DNA of 64,000 nt from Bradyrhizobium sp. SZCCT0153 (GCF_018129995.1 NZ_JAFCKS010000002.1:496001-560000); one strand, 5' to 3'; counted from the stretch's first letter, positions 37,568 to 46,989 are shown. The notes: generated from the letters alone by a model not told the origin. Numbers and translations are program-made.

Positions 37568-38137
37568 TTGAGCGTGACCCAGGCGGCTTCGGACGAGGTC
37601 CTGATCGCCAGGATCGCTCAAGGCGACCGGCTCGCCATGCAGGTGCTGTACGGGCGGCACCATGTCAGGGTGTATCGGTTCGGCCTCCGGCTCGTGCGGG
37701 ACGAGCAGGCGGCGGAAGACCTCATCAGCGACGTGTTTCTCGACGTCTGGCGTCAAGCCGGCAAGTTCGAGGGCCGGTCCGCCGTTTCCACCTGGCTGCT
37801 GGCAATCACCCGATTCAAGGCCCTGTCTGCGCTTCGGCGCAGGAAGGACGTTGGGTTGGACGACGAAGCCGCGAACGCGATCGAGGATACGTCCGACGAT
37901 CCGGAAACGGTGGTGCAGAAGAAGGATACCAGTGAAGCGTTGCGGGAGTGTCTGACGGGCCTCTCGCCTGACCATCGGGAAATCGTCGATCTCGTCTACT
38001 ACCACGAGAAGTCCGTGGAAGAGGTGGCCGAAATCGTTGGCATTCCGGAGAACACTGTGAAGACGCGCTTGTTCTATGCGCGCAAGAAATTGGCCGAACT
38101 GCTGAAGGCAGCCGGCATTGAGCGAGGCTGGCCATGA
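37568..38137 (+). CDS. ECF sigma factor of a sigma/anti-sigma/subtilase operon
   Basis: The 189-residue sigma factor starts at a TTG at 37568 (MSVTQAASDEVLIARIAQGD). The next ATG is 23 codons in and would remove part of region 2. Region 2 is DEQAAEDLISDVFLDVWRQAGKFEGRS with STWLLAITRFKALSALRRR. Region 4 is LSPDHREIVDLVYYHEKSVEEVAEIVGIPENTVKTRLFYARKKL. The stop overlaps the anti-sigma ATG (ATGA). The operon order sigma, anti-sigma, subtilase suggests that the protease takes part in signalling or is an output of it. Confidence 0.88.
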   Translation: MSVTQAASDEVLIARIAQGDRLAMQVLYGRHHVRVYRFGLRLVRDEQAAEDLISDVFLDVWRQAGKFEGRSAVSTWLLAITRFKALSALRRRKDVGLDDEAANAIEDTSDDPETVVQKKDTSEALRECLTGLSPDHREIVDLVYYHEKSVEEVAEIVGIPENTVKTRLFYARKKLAELLKAAGIERGWP

Positions 38138-38826
38138 TGGCGTTGAGCAAGAAGATGCTGGAGCAAGAGCCCAGTGAGATCGAACTGCTGCTGCCCTGGC
38201 ATGCCGCCGGCACGCTGAACGCGCGTGACGCGCGCCGTGTCGAGGAAGCGCTGGCGAATGATCCGGCGCTCGCCAGGCAATATGCCGCGATCCGCGGCGA
38301 GTACGAAGAGACCATCCATCTGAACGAGAGCCTGGGCGCCCCTTCGGCGCGCGCGATGCAGAAGCTGTTCGCCGCGATCGACGCGGAGCCGGCGCGACCG
38401 GTCGGTTCGCTGCCGCTCTCGGCGCGCATTGCGACCTTCTTCTCGAGCCTGTCGCCGCGCACGCTGGCCTGGTCGGCGAGCCTCGGTGCCATCGCGCTGC
38501 TGGTGCAGGCCGGCATCATCGGTGCCGTTCTGATGAAGACCCAGCCCGCGACCTTCCAGACCGCCTCGCTCTCGACCAGCGCGCCGCTCACGCGCGAGCT
38601 CGGGGCAGCCGCGCCGGCGCGGGCGTTGGTGCGCTTCACGCCCGAGGCGCGTGTCGCCGACATCACAGCGCTGCTCGACAGCTACCAGGCGTCGATTATC
38701 GGGGATGCCAAGGGTGGCATGTTCCGTCTCCAGTTCGACAAGGCGATGGGTCAGGACGAGCTTGCCTCGCTGCTCGGAAAAATGTCGCGCGAGAAGTTCG
38801 TCAATCTGGCCGTCGCGGCGCCGTAA
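38134..38826 (+). CDS. Membrane anti-sigma factor with subtilase-prodomain-like C-terminus
   Basis: The 230-residue protein has an N-terminal anti-sigma domain (EIELLLPWHAAGTLNARDARRVEEALANDPALARQY, about 15-50), without zinc cysteines. A single transmembrane helix spans about 111-134. The periplasmic domain from about 160 (ARALVRFTPEARVADITALLDSYQASIIGD...GMFRLQFD) has the beta-alpha-beta look of subtilase prodomains (fervidolysin-like). This likeness is judged by eye. The gene has an ATGA overlap with the sigma gene and lies 15 bases before the S8 peptidase gene. The C-terminal domain could bind the protease. Confidence 0.8.
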   Translation: MMALSKKMLEQEPSEIELLLPWHAAGTLNARDARRVEEALANDPALARQYAAIRGEYEETIHLNESLGAPSARAMQKLFAAIDAEPARPVGSLPLSARIATFFSSLSPRTLAWSASLGAIALLVQAGIIGAVLMKTQPATFQTASLSTSAPLTRELGAAAPARALVRFTPEARVADITALLDSYQASIIGDAKGGMFRLQFDKAMGQDELASLLGKMSREKFVNLAVAAP

Positions 38827-38841
38827 GGCGTCGCTGCACCG

Positions 38842-40530
38842 ATGATGCGCAAGTCCGAAAGCCAACTGCGCGCCGGGGCCTTCGCGTCCTCGGTTGGAGC
38901 CGCGCTGCTGCTCGCCGCCTGTCTCGGCGTCGAGGTCGCGCAGGCGCAGGCGATCATGCGCACGCCCACGATCAGCGTCCCCACGCGCACGCCGACCATC
39001 TCTCCCAGTATCGCCGCGCGGGCCGTCGCTGTCGCCCCTGGACCGCGGGCTATCCCCGCGATCCCGCATACCACCAGCATAGGCCGAATGGGGGCACCGG
39101 TGCTGCCCTATGCGCGCTATTCGCCGAACCTCTATCCGTCCTGCTCCGCGCCTTATCGCGACGGCGACGGCGAGTGCCTTGGCCAGCCGAATGCCGGTGG
39201 TGATGGCACTGGCAAATCCGGCAAGAAGAGCGCCGGCAAGGGGAGGGGCAACACCACGCCGGTCGCCGTGAACCCGCGCACCTTCGCAGGCGAATTCGTC
39301 GCCGAGATCGACGGCGCGCTGTCGGTGACCGAGGCCGACGAGCTTGCGCGACGCCACGGTTTGACGCGCGTCTTCTCCGAGAATTTCCCGCTGATCGGGG
39401 CCACGTTCGGACTGTTCCGCATCACCGACGGCCGGCCCGCCGAGACGGTGCGGCGCGAATTCGCTGCCGAGGGCGGCGTGCGGTCGGTCCAGCCGAACTT
39501 CCGCTACGTGCTGCAGGACCAGAAATCGTCGGTGCCGACCGAGGGAGATCCCGCGCAATATGCGCTGGCCAAGCTACGCCTGCCACAGGCGCATGCGCTG
39601 GCGCACGGCGCAAATGTGACGGTTGCCGTGATCGACTCCGGAATCGACGCCAATCACCCCGAGCTTGCGCATTCCATCGCCGACAATTTCGATGCGCTCG
39701 GCAGCACCGAGGGCCCGCACGTTCACGGCACCGGCATCGCCGGCGCCATCGTGGCCCATGCCAAGCTGATGGGCAGCGCGCCCGAGGCGCGCATCATCGC
39801 CATCCGCGCCTTCGGCGGCACCAACTCCGGGGCCCAGAGCTCATCCTACATCATCCTGCGCTCGCTGAACTATGCCGCCGAGCATGGCGCGCAGATCGTC
39901 AATATGAGCTTTGCCGGTCCGAAGGACGCGGTGATCGAGCGGGCTATCGCGGCGACCGCTGCGCGCGGCCTGGTGCTGATCGCCGCCGCCGGCAATGCCG
40001 GCGCGAAGTCGCCGCCGCTTTATCCCGCCGCCAATCCCAACGTGATCGCGGTCAGCGCGACCGACCAGCAGGACAGGCTGTTCACCGCCTCCAACCGGGG
40101 CAACTACATCGCGGTCGCGGCGCCTGGCGTCGACATTTTCCTGCCGGCGCCCGACGGCAAATACCAGATGACGTCGGGCACCTCGTTCTCCGCCGCCTAT
40201 GTCTCCGGCGTCGCGGCGCTGCTGCTCGAGCGCAACTACGCCTTGAAGCCGGAAGCGCTGCGCATCACGCTGGCGAAGACCGCGCGCGACCTCGGCTCGC
40301 CCGGGCGTGACGATCTCTTCGGCGACGGCGAGGCCGATGCGTTTGCCGCGGTCATGGCCGTTCCGGCCGATAGCGCGACGCCCGTTGCCGCCGCATCCGG
40401 TACAACTAAACGTGAAGATATCGAGAAGCGTCGCGACGAGCCTGGTATGCGCGCAATCGAACAACCCTCGCTGTCGAGCGCAGGCGATAAATCCGCGATT
40501 TCTCAGGCGGATAGGCCGGCGGCGCGATAG
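38842..40530 (+). CDS. Secreted S8 (subtilisin) family serine protease
   Basis: The 562-residue protein has an N-terminal hydrophobic segment (about 11-31, AFASSVGAALLLAACLG), perhaps a lipoprotein signal. A disordered Gly/Lys linker runs through about 120-140, then a prodomain (FVAEIDGALSVTEADELARRHGLTRVFSE, about 152-225). The catalytic triad is Asp265 (VIDSGID), His295 (HVHGTGIAG) and Ser448 (TSGTSFSAAY), with Asn385 (AAAGN) for the oxyanion hole. It is the third gene of the ECF operon, probably acting in the envelope. The serine-rich C-terminal tail is not conserved. A strong terminator lies 160 bases downstream. Confidence 0.93.
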   Translation: MMRKSESQLRAGAFASSVGAALLLAACLGVEVAQAQAIMRTPTISVPTRTPTISPSIAARAVAVAPGPRAIPAIPHTTSIGRMGAPVLPYARYSPNLYPSCSAPYRDGDGECLGQPNAGGDGTGKSGKKSAGKGRGNTTPVAVNPRTFAGEFVAEIDGALSVTEADELARRHGLTRVFSENFPLIGATFGLFRITDGRPAETVRREFAAEGGVRSVQPNFRYVLQDQKSSVPTEGDPAQYALAKLRLPQAHALAHGANVTVAVIDSGIDANHPELAHSIADNFDALGSTEGPHVHGTGIAGAIVAHAKLMGSAPEARIIAIRAFGGTNSGAQSSSYIILRSLNYAAEHGAQIVNMSFAGPKDAVIERAIAATAARGLVLIAAAGNAGAKSPPLYPAANPNVIAVSATDQQDRLFTASNRGNYIAVAAPGVDIFLPAPDGKYQMTSGTSFSAAYVSGVAALLLERNYALKPEALRITLAKTARDLGSPGRDDLFGDGEADAFAAVMAVPADSATPVAAASGTTKREDIEKRRDEPGMRAIEQPSLSSAGDKSAISQADRPAAR

Positions 40531-40690
40531 CGGCTGCGACAAGATTGCGCGCCGCGCGACGGTCGAAAAATCAACCTCCACATTGAACGTTCAGCCTGCT
40601 GCCACGACCAAATTATGTGGGAGCGGTCATCCCTCCCCATAAGTCATATCAGGCGCGAGCGCCCATCCACCCCAAGCGCCCATATGGCTC

Positions 40691-40720
40691 GACCCGTCCG
40701 GTTGTCCCCCCGGACGGGTC
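40691..40720 (+). terminator. Strong Rho-independent terminator
   Basis: A perfect 11-bp stem GACCCGTCCGG/CCGGACGGGTC with loop TTGTCCCC is followed by TTTTCTTTT. It lies 160 bases past the subtilase stop, farther than usual, so it could end the ECF operon or a small RNA from 40531 onward. Confidence 0.9.
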
Positions 40721-40823
40721 TTTTCTTTTGGGGGTCTGATTTCTTGAATCTCTGCGCGCGATCAGCTTCCGGTTGAGAGATTGCGGCTGTGCTGATCGCA
40801 GCCGTCGCTCGGGTGCGCCGCAA

Positions 40824-40854
40824 GTGAGTCATGCTTGTGTGAAGCTTGACTCGC
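40824..40854. repeat. Imperfect 13-bp stem-loop
   Basis: GTGAGTCATGCTT and AAGCTTGACTCGC form an 11/13 stem with a GTGTG loop, about 155 bases upstream of the TIGR03809 gene. It has no run of T on either side, so it is not a plain terminator; an operator or RNA structure is possible. Confidence 0.6.
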
Positions 40855-41009
40855 AAATGCCTGAAATCTCCGCACGACTACGGTGTTTTGTGACGAAGGC
40901 CGTGTCGTTGCTGGACAAGTCAAAACTTTTCCACAAAATATTCATGTCGCGTCTAAATTGATTCGTCTGCGTTGCGTCGCGTCCGTATTTTCTCCTGACG
41001 GGCTGACTT

Positions 41010-41627
41010 ATGACACATCGCCAAGGGGCTGTTCGCGACGTGGCCGACGGCCGCGACATTGCGGCGCGCTGGTGCGCTCTTGCCGAGCAGAGGCTCGAGC
41101 ATCTTTCCGAGATGTTCGAGACCGGACGCTGGCGCCGCTATCACTCCGAGATCGCATTCCTTGAAAACATCCAGGAAGCCAAGCGCGCCGTCCAGACCTG
41201 GCGCGCGCTTGCCACCGGTTCGGACGTCGCCGCGGCGGCTGCGAGCGTGTCGCCCGCATTCGGCTGGTCGCCCGCGACGATGCCCCGCATGTCTCCGCGC
41301 GAGCAAGAGGCGCAGGTCATGCAGCCGAAGGCCGTGCACATCGCCCCCGAGACCGCCGTGCCGGTCGCGCTCGATCGCACTCCGAACGTGCTCGCTGAAA
41401 TCACCGAAGCCCCGATCGCGCCGCGTGCCGCGCCCGTTGCAATGGCACCCGTCACCGCACCAATTGTGACGGCGCCGCCCACCGTGCCTGCGGCGATGGC
41501 AACGCTTCTGCCGCAGTTCTCGCCGCCGGCAGCCGAAATCGTCGCAGCCCCCGAACGCGTCGTCGAATTCACCCTCAGCCTCGACGGCCTGGAGGCGAAA
41601 TACCCGCTGCTGAGGAACGCGTTCTAA
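41010..41627 (+). CDS. TIGR03809 family protein of unknown function
   Basis: The 205-residue protein has a conserved N-terminal domain (about 18-65) reading AARWCALAEQRLEHLSEMFETGRWRRYHSEIAFLENIQEAKRAVQTW, which matches my memory of TIGR03809, found in Bradyrhizobiaceae. A disordered Ala/Pro/Val-rich middle (95-180) follows and then a conserved end EFTLSLDGLEAKYPLLRNAF. No signal peptide or membrane segment. It is convergent with the TIGR03808 gene (25 bases between stops). The role is unknown; the paired occurrence suggests a shared process. Confidence 0.75.
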   Translation: MTHRQGAVRDVADGRDIAARWCALAEQRLEHLSEMFETGRWRRYHSEIAFLENIQEAKRAVQTWRALATGSDVAAAAASVSPAFGWSPATMPRMSPREQEAQVMQPKAVHIAPETAVPVALDRTPNVLAEITEAPIAPRAAPVAMAPVTAPIVTAPPTVPAAMATLLPQFSPPAAEIVAAPERVVEFTLSLDGLEAKYPLLRNAF

Positions 41628-41652
41628 GGGTTCGGCGGGCGAGAGGCGGCAC

Positions 41653-43023
41653 CTATCGCCGCACCGCATTCCCGCCGACCACCACCTGCGCGAACCTCTG
41701 CGCGCCGTCCGCCGACAGATCAGATGTCACGGCGCGCGCATGATCGAGCCCGACCACGGCGCCGCGCGGGGTTTCCGAGATCATGTTGTTGTTGACGAGC
41801 GCGGTGCCGGCGCCCGGCACCACGGAGACGCCGACACCGGCTAGCGCCTTGCGGATCACGTTGCCGGTGATGGCGACGTCGCGCAGATACTTGCCCCAGC
41901 CGGCGACGATGCCGTAGGACGGCGCGTTCTCGATCACGTTGCCGGTCACCGACGAATCCGCCTCGATGTAGATGCCGACGCCGGCATCGTCGTCGGGCGC
42001 GGTGCCGATCGGCCGCTTCGGGATCAAATTGCGGATGATGTTGCCCTGGACCACGGCGATGCGGCCGCCCTCGTTGAAATTGCAGACGGAGACGCCGACG
42101 GCGGCGCCGTCCACCGTATTGTTCGCGATCACGGCGGCTTCGAACGAAAATTCGGAATACAGCGCGACCTCGCGCACGTCGCTGACGCTGTTGCCGGTGA
42201 TGTGGATGTTGGAGGCCGAATTGCCGCGCACCGCCGAGTAATCGCAGTTCCTGATGCGGTTGCCGCGCACGATCACGTTGCCGGCCCGGAAGGCGTTGAT
42301 GGCGTTGCCATACTGGCCGGAGCCGCCGGGACCGGCCTTGATGTCCTCGATGCGGTTGTCAATGACCAGCGTTCCGTCATCACCGATCGCGGTGCGCAGG
42401 ATCTCGATGCCGTTGTCGTTGGTGCCGGTGATGGTGTTGCGCGAGACGCAGAGGCCCCGCGCGTCGAACGAGACCACCGCCGTCACGGCGATGTTGGTGA
42501 AAACGTTGCCGGAGATGTCGCCCGAGACCTGCTCGAGCCAGATACCGCTGCCGCCGGAGCCGGTGATCTCGCAATCGGTGATGCGGACGTCGCGCCCACC
42601 GAGCACCTGGATCAGGCCGCGTCGCGTCGGCAGCGGAATGCCGCCGCCGTCGAAGGTGATGCCGGTGAGGCCAATCGAGTCCGAACCGTCGCTCTGGATC
42701 GCGGAGGCGCCGCCCGTGAAGACGAGTTTTGTGGCACCGCGCACGCCAATCAGCTGCGCGCCATTCGGAAGCCGTAGCAGCCCAGCACGGTAGATTCCGG
42801 GCGGGAGCGCCAGTGGCATCTGCGCACGCGCGGCCTCGTCGATCGCGCGCTGGAGTGCGCGGGTCTGGTCCTCGCTGCTGCCGGGTCGCACACCATATTG
42901 GGTCGCGTCGCGGCCGAGCAGGGACGTCAGCGGCGCCGCGCGCGCAGCGTCGGCAGGCATGGCCAGCGCGCCGGCGATGCCTGCGGTGGAAGCTCCGATG
43001 AGATGACGGCGATTGAGGTCCAT
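41653..43023 (-). CDS. TIGR03808 family Tat-exported right-handed beta-helix repeat protein
   Basis: The 456-residue protein begins MDLNRRHLIGASTAGIAGALAMPADAA, a twin-arginine leader, then DATQYGVRPGSSEDQTRALQRAIDEAA as in pectate-lyase-type proteins. Repeats of the kind GNVITGN, NTITGTNDNGIEI and GNVIENAP stack into a parallel beta-helix (about 125-440). This matches TIGR03808, exported repeat proteins of Bradyrhizobiaceae. It may bind or cleave a polysaccharide in the periplasm; I do not identify catalytic acids. The neighbouring gene is TIGR03809. Confidence 0.85.
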   Translation of the reverse strand: MDLNRRHLIGASTAGIAGALAMPADAARAAPLTSLLGRDATQYGVRPGSSEDQTRALQRAIDEAARAQMPLALPPGIYRAGLLRLPNGAQLIGVRGATKLVFTGGASAIQSDGSDSIGLTGITFDGGGIPLPTRRGLIQVLGGRDVRITDCEITGSGGSGIWLEQVSGDISGNVFTNIAVTAVVSFDARGLCVSRNTITGTNDNGIEILRTAIGDDGTLVIDNRIEDIKAGPGGSGQYGNAINAFRAGNVIVRGNRIRNCDYSAVRGNSASNIHITGNSVSDVREVALYSEFSFEAAVIANNTVDGAAVGVSVCNFNEGGRIAVVQGNIIRNLIPKRPIGTAPDDDAGVGIYIEADSSVTGNVIENAPSYGIVAGWGKYLRDVAITGNVIRKALAGVGVSVVPGAGTALVNNNMISETPRGAVVGLDHARAVTSDLSADGAQRFAQVVVGGNAVRR

Positions 43024-43116
43024 GATGCGTCCTCCGGCGGACGCGGGGGGTCCGCAGCGGTTAGGTAGCGCAGGGCGGCAGAGGACGTGGGGATTGTTCG
43101 CGGTAGGGTTAAATGT

Positions 43117-43770
43117 TTACCCCAGTGAAGCACGCCCCTTCCGTGCCAATTGCACCATCTCCATCAGCATTGCCTCGCCGGCATCCACCAGCTCGTCCAG
43201 CGTGATCCGAGGTGCGCCCTTGCGCCGCACCGCGCCGCTTCGCGCAAGCAGGGGAATATGGATGAACGCCGCGAGCTGCGGTCCGCCTGCCTTCACCTGC
43301 TCGATCGCACGCCAGCTCAGATAGTTGCAGAGATAGGCGCCGGCATCGCGCGAGGCGCGGGCGTCGATGCCGGTGAGGCGCGCCGCGCGCAGCAGCCTTG
43401 CCGTGTGCGGGCCGAACGTCATCGCGTCCGCACGGCCGGCGATGCCGCGCTTGCTCGATCGGGTGTTGGCGGCATCGGGCCAGAGCATGGTAACGGCGTT
43501 GCGCGCGCGGGTCTCGATGCGCAGGTAAGACGTGCGCGCGGCGAGGCCGAACATCAGCAGCGCATCCGGCTTCTGTTTCGCGAGCACCTCGGGCAATTGC
43601 CGGTCGACGGCGCCATAGGTCACCGGGAAGATGTGGCTCGCGATCGCGACATCGTCGAGCGCCGGACGGCGCAGCTGCGTCAGTCGCGCCACCAGCGGCT
43701 GGGTTGGATTGTACGGCGCGCCGGGAAACGGCCCGAAGCCGGTGAGGAGAATGCGGAGCTTTTCGCTCAT
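43117..43770 (-). CDS. pcp: Pyroglutamyl-peptidase I-like (peptidase C15) protein
   Basis: The 217-residue protein starts MSEKLRILLTGFGPFPGAPYNPTQPL, the C15 hallmark. Catalytic residues are plausible as Glu in LRIETRARN, Cys in DAGAYLCNYLSWRA and His in AFIHIPLL, so the Glu-Cys-His triad is kept. It would remove N-terminal pyroglutamate from peptides in the cytoplasm. The start overlaps the meaB stop by four bases, placing it last in the methylmalonyl-CoA operon, with no obvious metabolic link. Confidence 0.85.
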   Translation of the reverse strand: MSEKLRILLTGFGPFPGAPYNPTQPLVARLTQLRRPALDDVAIASHIFPVTYGAVDRQLPEVLAKQKPDALLMFGLAARTSYLRIETRARNAVTMLWPDAANTRSSKRGIAGRADAMTFGPHTARLLRAARLTGIDARASRDAGAYLCNYLSWRAIEQVKAGGPQLAAFIHIPLLARSGAVRRKGAPRITLDELVDAGEAMLMEMVQLARKGRASLG

Positions 43771-44756
43771 TGCAGCAACTCCAGAATCTGCTCGGCGGCA
43801 ATCGCCGGCGTGAGATGGCCATCGGCCACTTCAGTCTCGATCTTCCTGACCTTCGTCCGCACCGATGCCTCGCTGCGCAGCCGCGCCAGCATGCGCTGCT
43901 CCAGCATCGACCACATCCACTTCACTTGCTGCTCGCGTCGCCGTGCGGCGAATTCGCCGGACGCGTTCATCGCCTTGCGGTGATCCAGGACCTTCTGCCA
44001 AAGCTCGGCGATGCCGGTGCCGGCCAGTGCCGAATAGGTGACGACAGGCGGATGCCAGTGTTCGGAGCGGGGGCTGAGGATATGCAGCGCGCCGCGATAG
44101 TCGGCGGCGGTGATGTTGGCGCGCTTGAGATTGTCGCCGTCGGCCTTGTTGATAGCGATCATGTCGGCGAGCTCGACCAGGCCCTTCTTGATGCCCTGCA
44201 GCTCATCGCCGCCGCCTGGCAGCATCAAGGCGAGGAAGAAATCGGTCATATCGCAGACCGCCGTCTCGGACTGGCCGATGCCGACGGTCTCGACCAGCAC
44301 GACGTCGAAGCCGGCGGCTTCGCAGAGCAGCATCGCCTCGCGCGTCTTCGCAGCGACGCCGCCGAGCGTGCCCGACGACGGCGAGGGGCGGATGAAGGCG
44401 TTGTCGGAGGCGGATAGCCGCGCCATCCGCGTCTTGTCGCCGAGGATCGAGCCGCCGCTGCGCGCCGAGGATGGGTCGACCGCGAGCACCGCGACCTTGT
44501 GGCCGTGCTCGATCAGGTGAGTGCCGAGTACATCGATGGTAGTGGACTTGCCGACACCGGGCGAGCCGGTGATGCCGACGCGGACCGCCTTGCCGGTGTC
44601 GGGCAGCAGCATCTGCACCAGCTCCCGCGCCAGCGCCTGGTGGTCGCCGCGCCGGCTCTCCACCAGCGTGATCGCCCGGGCAAGGGCCGCGCGACTGCCG
44701 GAGCGGAGGTCGCGGGCGAGGGATTTGATGTCCAGCGAAGCTTTCTTCTCAACCAT
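43767..44756 (-). CDS. meaB: MeaB, GTPase chaperone of methylmalonyl-CoA mutase
   Basis: The 329-residue G3E-family GTPase has Walker A GSPGVGKST near 64-72, VDPSSARSGGSILGDKTRM, ETVGIGQSE and the NKAD guanine-specificity motif. It loads and protects the adenosylcobalamin cofactor of methylmalonyl-CoA mutase. It lies 76 bases downstream of mutB on the same strand, as is usual. The stop overlaps the start of the pyroglutamyl peptidase gene. Confidence 0.95.
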   Translation of the reverse strand: MVEKKASLDIKSLARDLRSGSRAALARAITLVESRRGDHQALARELVQMLLPDTGKAVRVGITGSPGVGKSTTIDVLGTHLIEHGHKVAVLAVDPSSARSGGSILGDKTRMARLSASDNAFIRPSPSSGTLGGVAAKTREAMLLCEAAGFDVVLVETVGIGQSETAVCDMTDFFLALMLPGGGDELQGIKKGLVELADMIAINKADGDNLKRANITAADYRGALHILSPRSEHWHPPVVTYSALAGTGIAELWQKVLDHRKAMNASGEFAARRREQQVKWMWSMLEQRMLARLRSEASVRTKVRKIETEVADGHLTPAIAAEQILELLQ

Positions 44757-44832
44757 GCCCTGCTTTACAACGCCCCGGCGGAGCAGGCGAGGGCCGCTCG
44801 TCGTGGGCCGAGTGTTCGGGATGAGGGTGGCT

Positions 44833-46989
44833 CTACTCCGCCGCCTCGCTATGCCCGAGCCGGGCGTTCAGCTTGCGGATCAGCTCCTCGGCCGCGTCCG
44901 CGATGACCGTGCCTGGCGGGAAGATCGCCTCCGCCCCGGCGGCGTAGAGCGCGTCGTAATCCTGCGGCGGCACCACGCCGCCGACGATGATCATGATGTC
45001 GTCGCGGCCCTGCTTTTTCAGCGCGGCCTTCAGCTCCGGCACGGCGGTGAGGTGGGCGGCGGCCAGCGAGGAGACGCCGAGGATGTGGACGTCGTTCTCG
45101 ACGGCCTGTCGCGCGGCTTCGTCCGCCGTGGCAAACAGCGGCCCGATGTCGACGTCGAACCCGATATCGGCAAACGCGGACGCAATCACCTTCTGGCCGC
45201 GGTCGTGGCCGTCCTGGCCGATCTTGGCCACCAGGATGCGCGGCCGGCGGCCTTCCGCCTCCTCGAAGGTATCGATCTGCGCCTGAACCTTCTCGACCTG
45301 GTTGCCCATGGTGGACGCCTCCCGCTTGTAGACGCCGGTGATGGACTTGATCTCGGCACGGTGCCGGCCGAACACCTTCTCCATCGCGTCCGAAATCTCG
45401 CCGACGGTCGCCTTCGCGCGCGCAGCGTCGATGGCCAGCGCGAGCAGATTGCCGTTGCCTTCGCCGGCCGAGCGCGTCAGCGCGGCGAGCGCGGCATCGA
45501 CGTCCTTCTGGCTGCGCTCGGACTTCAGCCGCGTCAGCTTGTCGATCTGGAGCCGGCGAACATTGGTGTTGTCGACCTTGAGGATGTCGATGGGAGCCTC
45601 ATCCGTCGGCTTGTACTTGTTGACGCCGATCACCGCCTGCTTGCCGGCATCGATCCGGGCCTGGGTCTTGGCGGAGGCCTCCTCGATGCGCAGCTTGGGC
45701 ACGCCGGCTTCGATGGCCTTGGCCATGCCGCCGAGCTCCTCGACCTCCTGGATATGGCTCCAGGCCTTCGCGGCGAGATCGCGCGTCAGCCGCTCGACAT
45801 AATACGAGCCGCCCCAGGGATCGATGATGCGGGTGGTACCGCTCTCCTGCTGCAGGAAGAGCTGGGTGTTGCGGGCGATGCGCGCCGAGAAATCGGTCGG
45901 CAGCGCGAGCGCTTCGTCGAGCGCATTGGTGTGCAGCGACTGGGTATGGCCTTGCGTCGCCGCCATCGCCTCCACGGTCGTGCGCATCACGTTGTTGAAC
46001 ACGTCCTGCGCGGTCAGCGACCAGCCTGAAGTCTGGCTGTGCGTGCGCAGCGACAGCGAGCGCGGGTCTTTCGGGTTGAACGGCTTCAGCAGCTTGGCCC
46101 AGAGCAGGCGCGCGGCGCGCAGCTTGGCGACCTCCATGAAGAAGTTCATGCCGATCGCCCAGAAGAACGACAGCCGCGGCGCGAAGCGGTCGACGTCGAG
46201 GCCGGCCGCAAGACCGGCGCGAAGATATTCGACACCGTCGGCCAGCGTATAGGCGAGCTCGAGATCCTGTGTCGCGCCGGCCTCCTGCATATGATAGCCG
46301 GAGATCGAGATCGAATTGTATTTCGGCATCTTCTGCGAAGTGTAGGCGAAGATGTCCGAGATGATCCGCATCGAGGGCGCGGGCGGATAGATGTAGGTAT
46401 TGCGCACCATGAACTCTTTCAGAATGTCGTTCTGAATGGTGCCCGAGAGCTTTTCCGGCGCCACGCCCTGTTCGCCTGCGGCAGCGACGTAGAGCGCGAG
46501 GATCGGCAGCACCGCGCCGTTCATGGTCATGGACACGCTCATCTGGTCGAGCGGAATCCCCGCGAACAGCGTGCGCATGTCGTAGATGGAATCGATGGCA
46601 ACACCGGCCATGCCGACGTCGCCGCCGACGCGCGGATGATCGCTGTCATAGCCGCGATGGGTGGCGAGATCGAAGGCGACTGAAAGACCCTTCTGTCCGG
46701 CAGCCAAATTGCGGCGGTAGAAAGCGTTGGAATCCTCCGCCGTGGAGAAGCCGGCATATTGCCGCACGGTCCAGGGCTGGTTGACATACATGGTCGGGTA
46801 GGGGCCGCGCAGATAGGGCGCGATGCCCGGATAGGTGTCGAGGAAATCGAGCCCGGCCAGATCGGCCTCGCCATAGGCTGATTTCACCAGGATGCCCTCG
46901 GGTGTCAGCCACGGTTCGGCGCTGCCTGACGGCGCGGCGGTGGCGATGCGCTCGAAGGCGACGTCGGCGAAATTGGGAATGCGGCTCAT
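44833..46989 (-). CDS. mutB: Methylmalonyl-CoA mutase large (alpha) subunit
   Basis: The 718-residue catalytic subunit has a TIM barrel with [40 protein letters not shown] and the signature [42 protein letters not shown]. The C-terminal B12 domain carries the DGHDRG motif ([15 protein letters not shown]). It interconverts (R)-methylmalonyl-CoA and succinyl-CoA in propionyl-CoA use. The ATG at 46989 ([10 protein letters not shown]) gives the usual length; ATG at 47001 or TTG at 47016, which overlaps the GFA stop, are alternatives. Works with MutA and MeaB. Confidence 0.96.
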   Translation of the reverse strand: MSRIPNFADVAFERIATAAPSGSAEPWLTPEGILVKSAYGEADLAGLDFLDTYPGIAPYLRGPYPTMYVNQPWTVRQYAGFSTAEDSNAFYRRNLAAGQKGLSVAFDLATHRGYDSDHPRVGGDVGMAGVAIDSIYDMRTLFAGIPLDQMSVSMTMNGAVLPILALYVAAAGEQGVAPEKLSGTIQNDILKEFMVRNTYIYPPAPSMRIISDIFAYTSQKMPKYNSISISGYHMQEAGATQDLELAYTLADGVEYLRAGLAAGLDVDRFAPRLSFFWAIGMNFFMEVAKLRAARLLWAKLLKPFNPKDPRSLSLRTHSQTSGWSLTAQDVFNNVMRTTVEAMAATQGHTQSLHTNALDEALALPTDFSARIARNTQLFLQQESGTTRIIDPWGGSYYVERLTRDLAAKAWSHIQEVEELGGMAKAIEAGVPKLRIEEASAKTQARIDAGKQAVIGVNKYKPTDEAPIDILKVDNTNVRRLQIDKLTRLKSERSQKDVDAALAALTRSAGEGNGNLLALAIDAARAKATVGEISDAMEKVFGRHRAEIKSITGVYKREASTMGNQVEKVQAQIDTFEEAEGRRPRILVAKIGQDGHDRGQKVIASAFADIGFDVDIGPLFATADEAARQAVENDVHILGVSSLAAAHLTAVPELKAALKKQGRDDIMIIVGGVVPPQDYDALYAAGAEAIFPPGTVIADAAEELIRKLNARLGHSEAAE

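Larger units (their letters stand above)
40531..41009. other. Intergenic region with terminator and hairpin
   Basis: This 479-base gap follows the subtilase gene and ends at the TIGR03809 gene. It holds a strong terminator at 40691-40720 and a second hairpin at 40824-40854, noted separately. No convincing coding frame was seen. A small RNA between 40531 and the terminator is possible but unproven. Confidence 0.6.
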
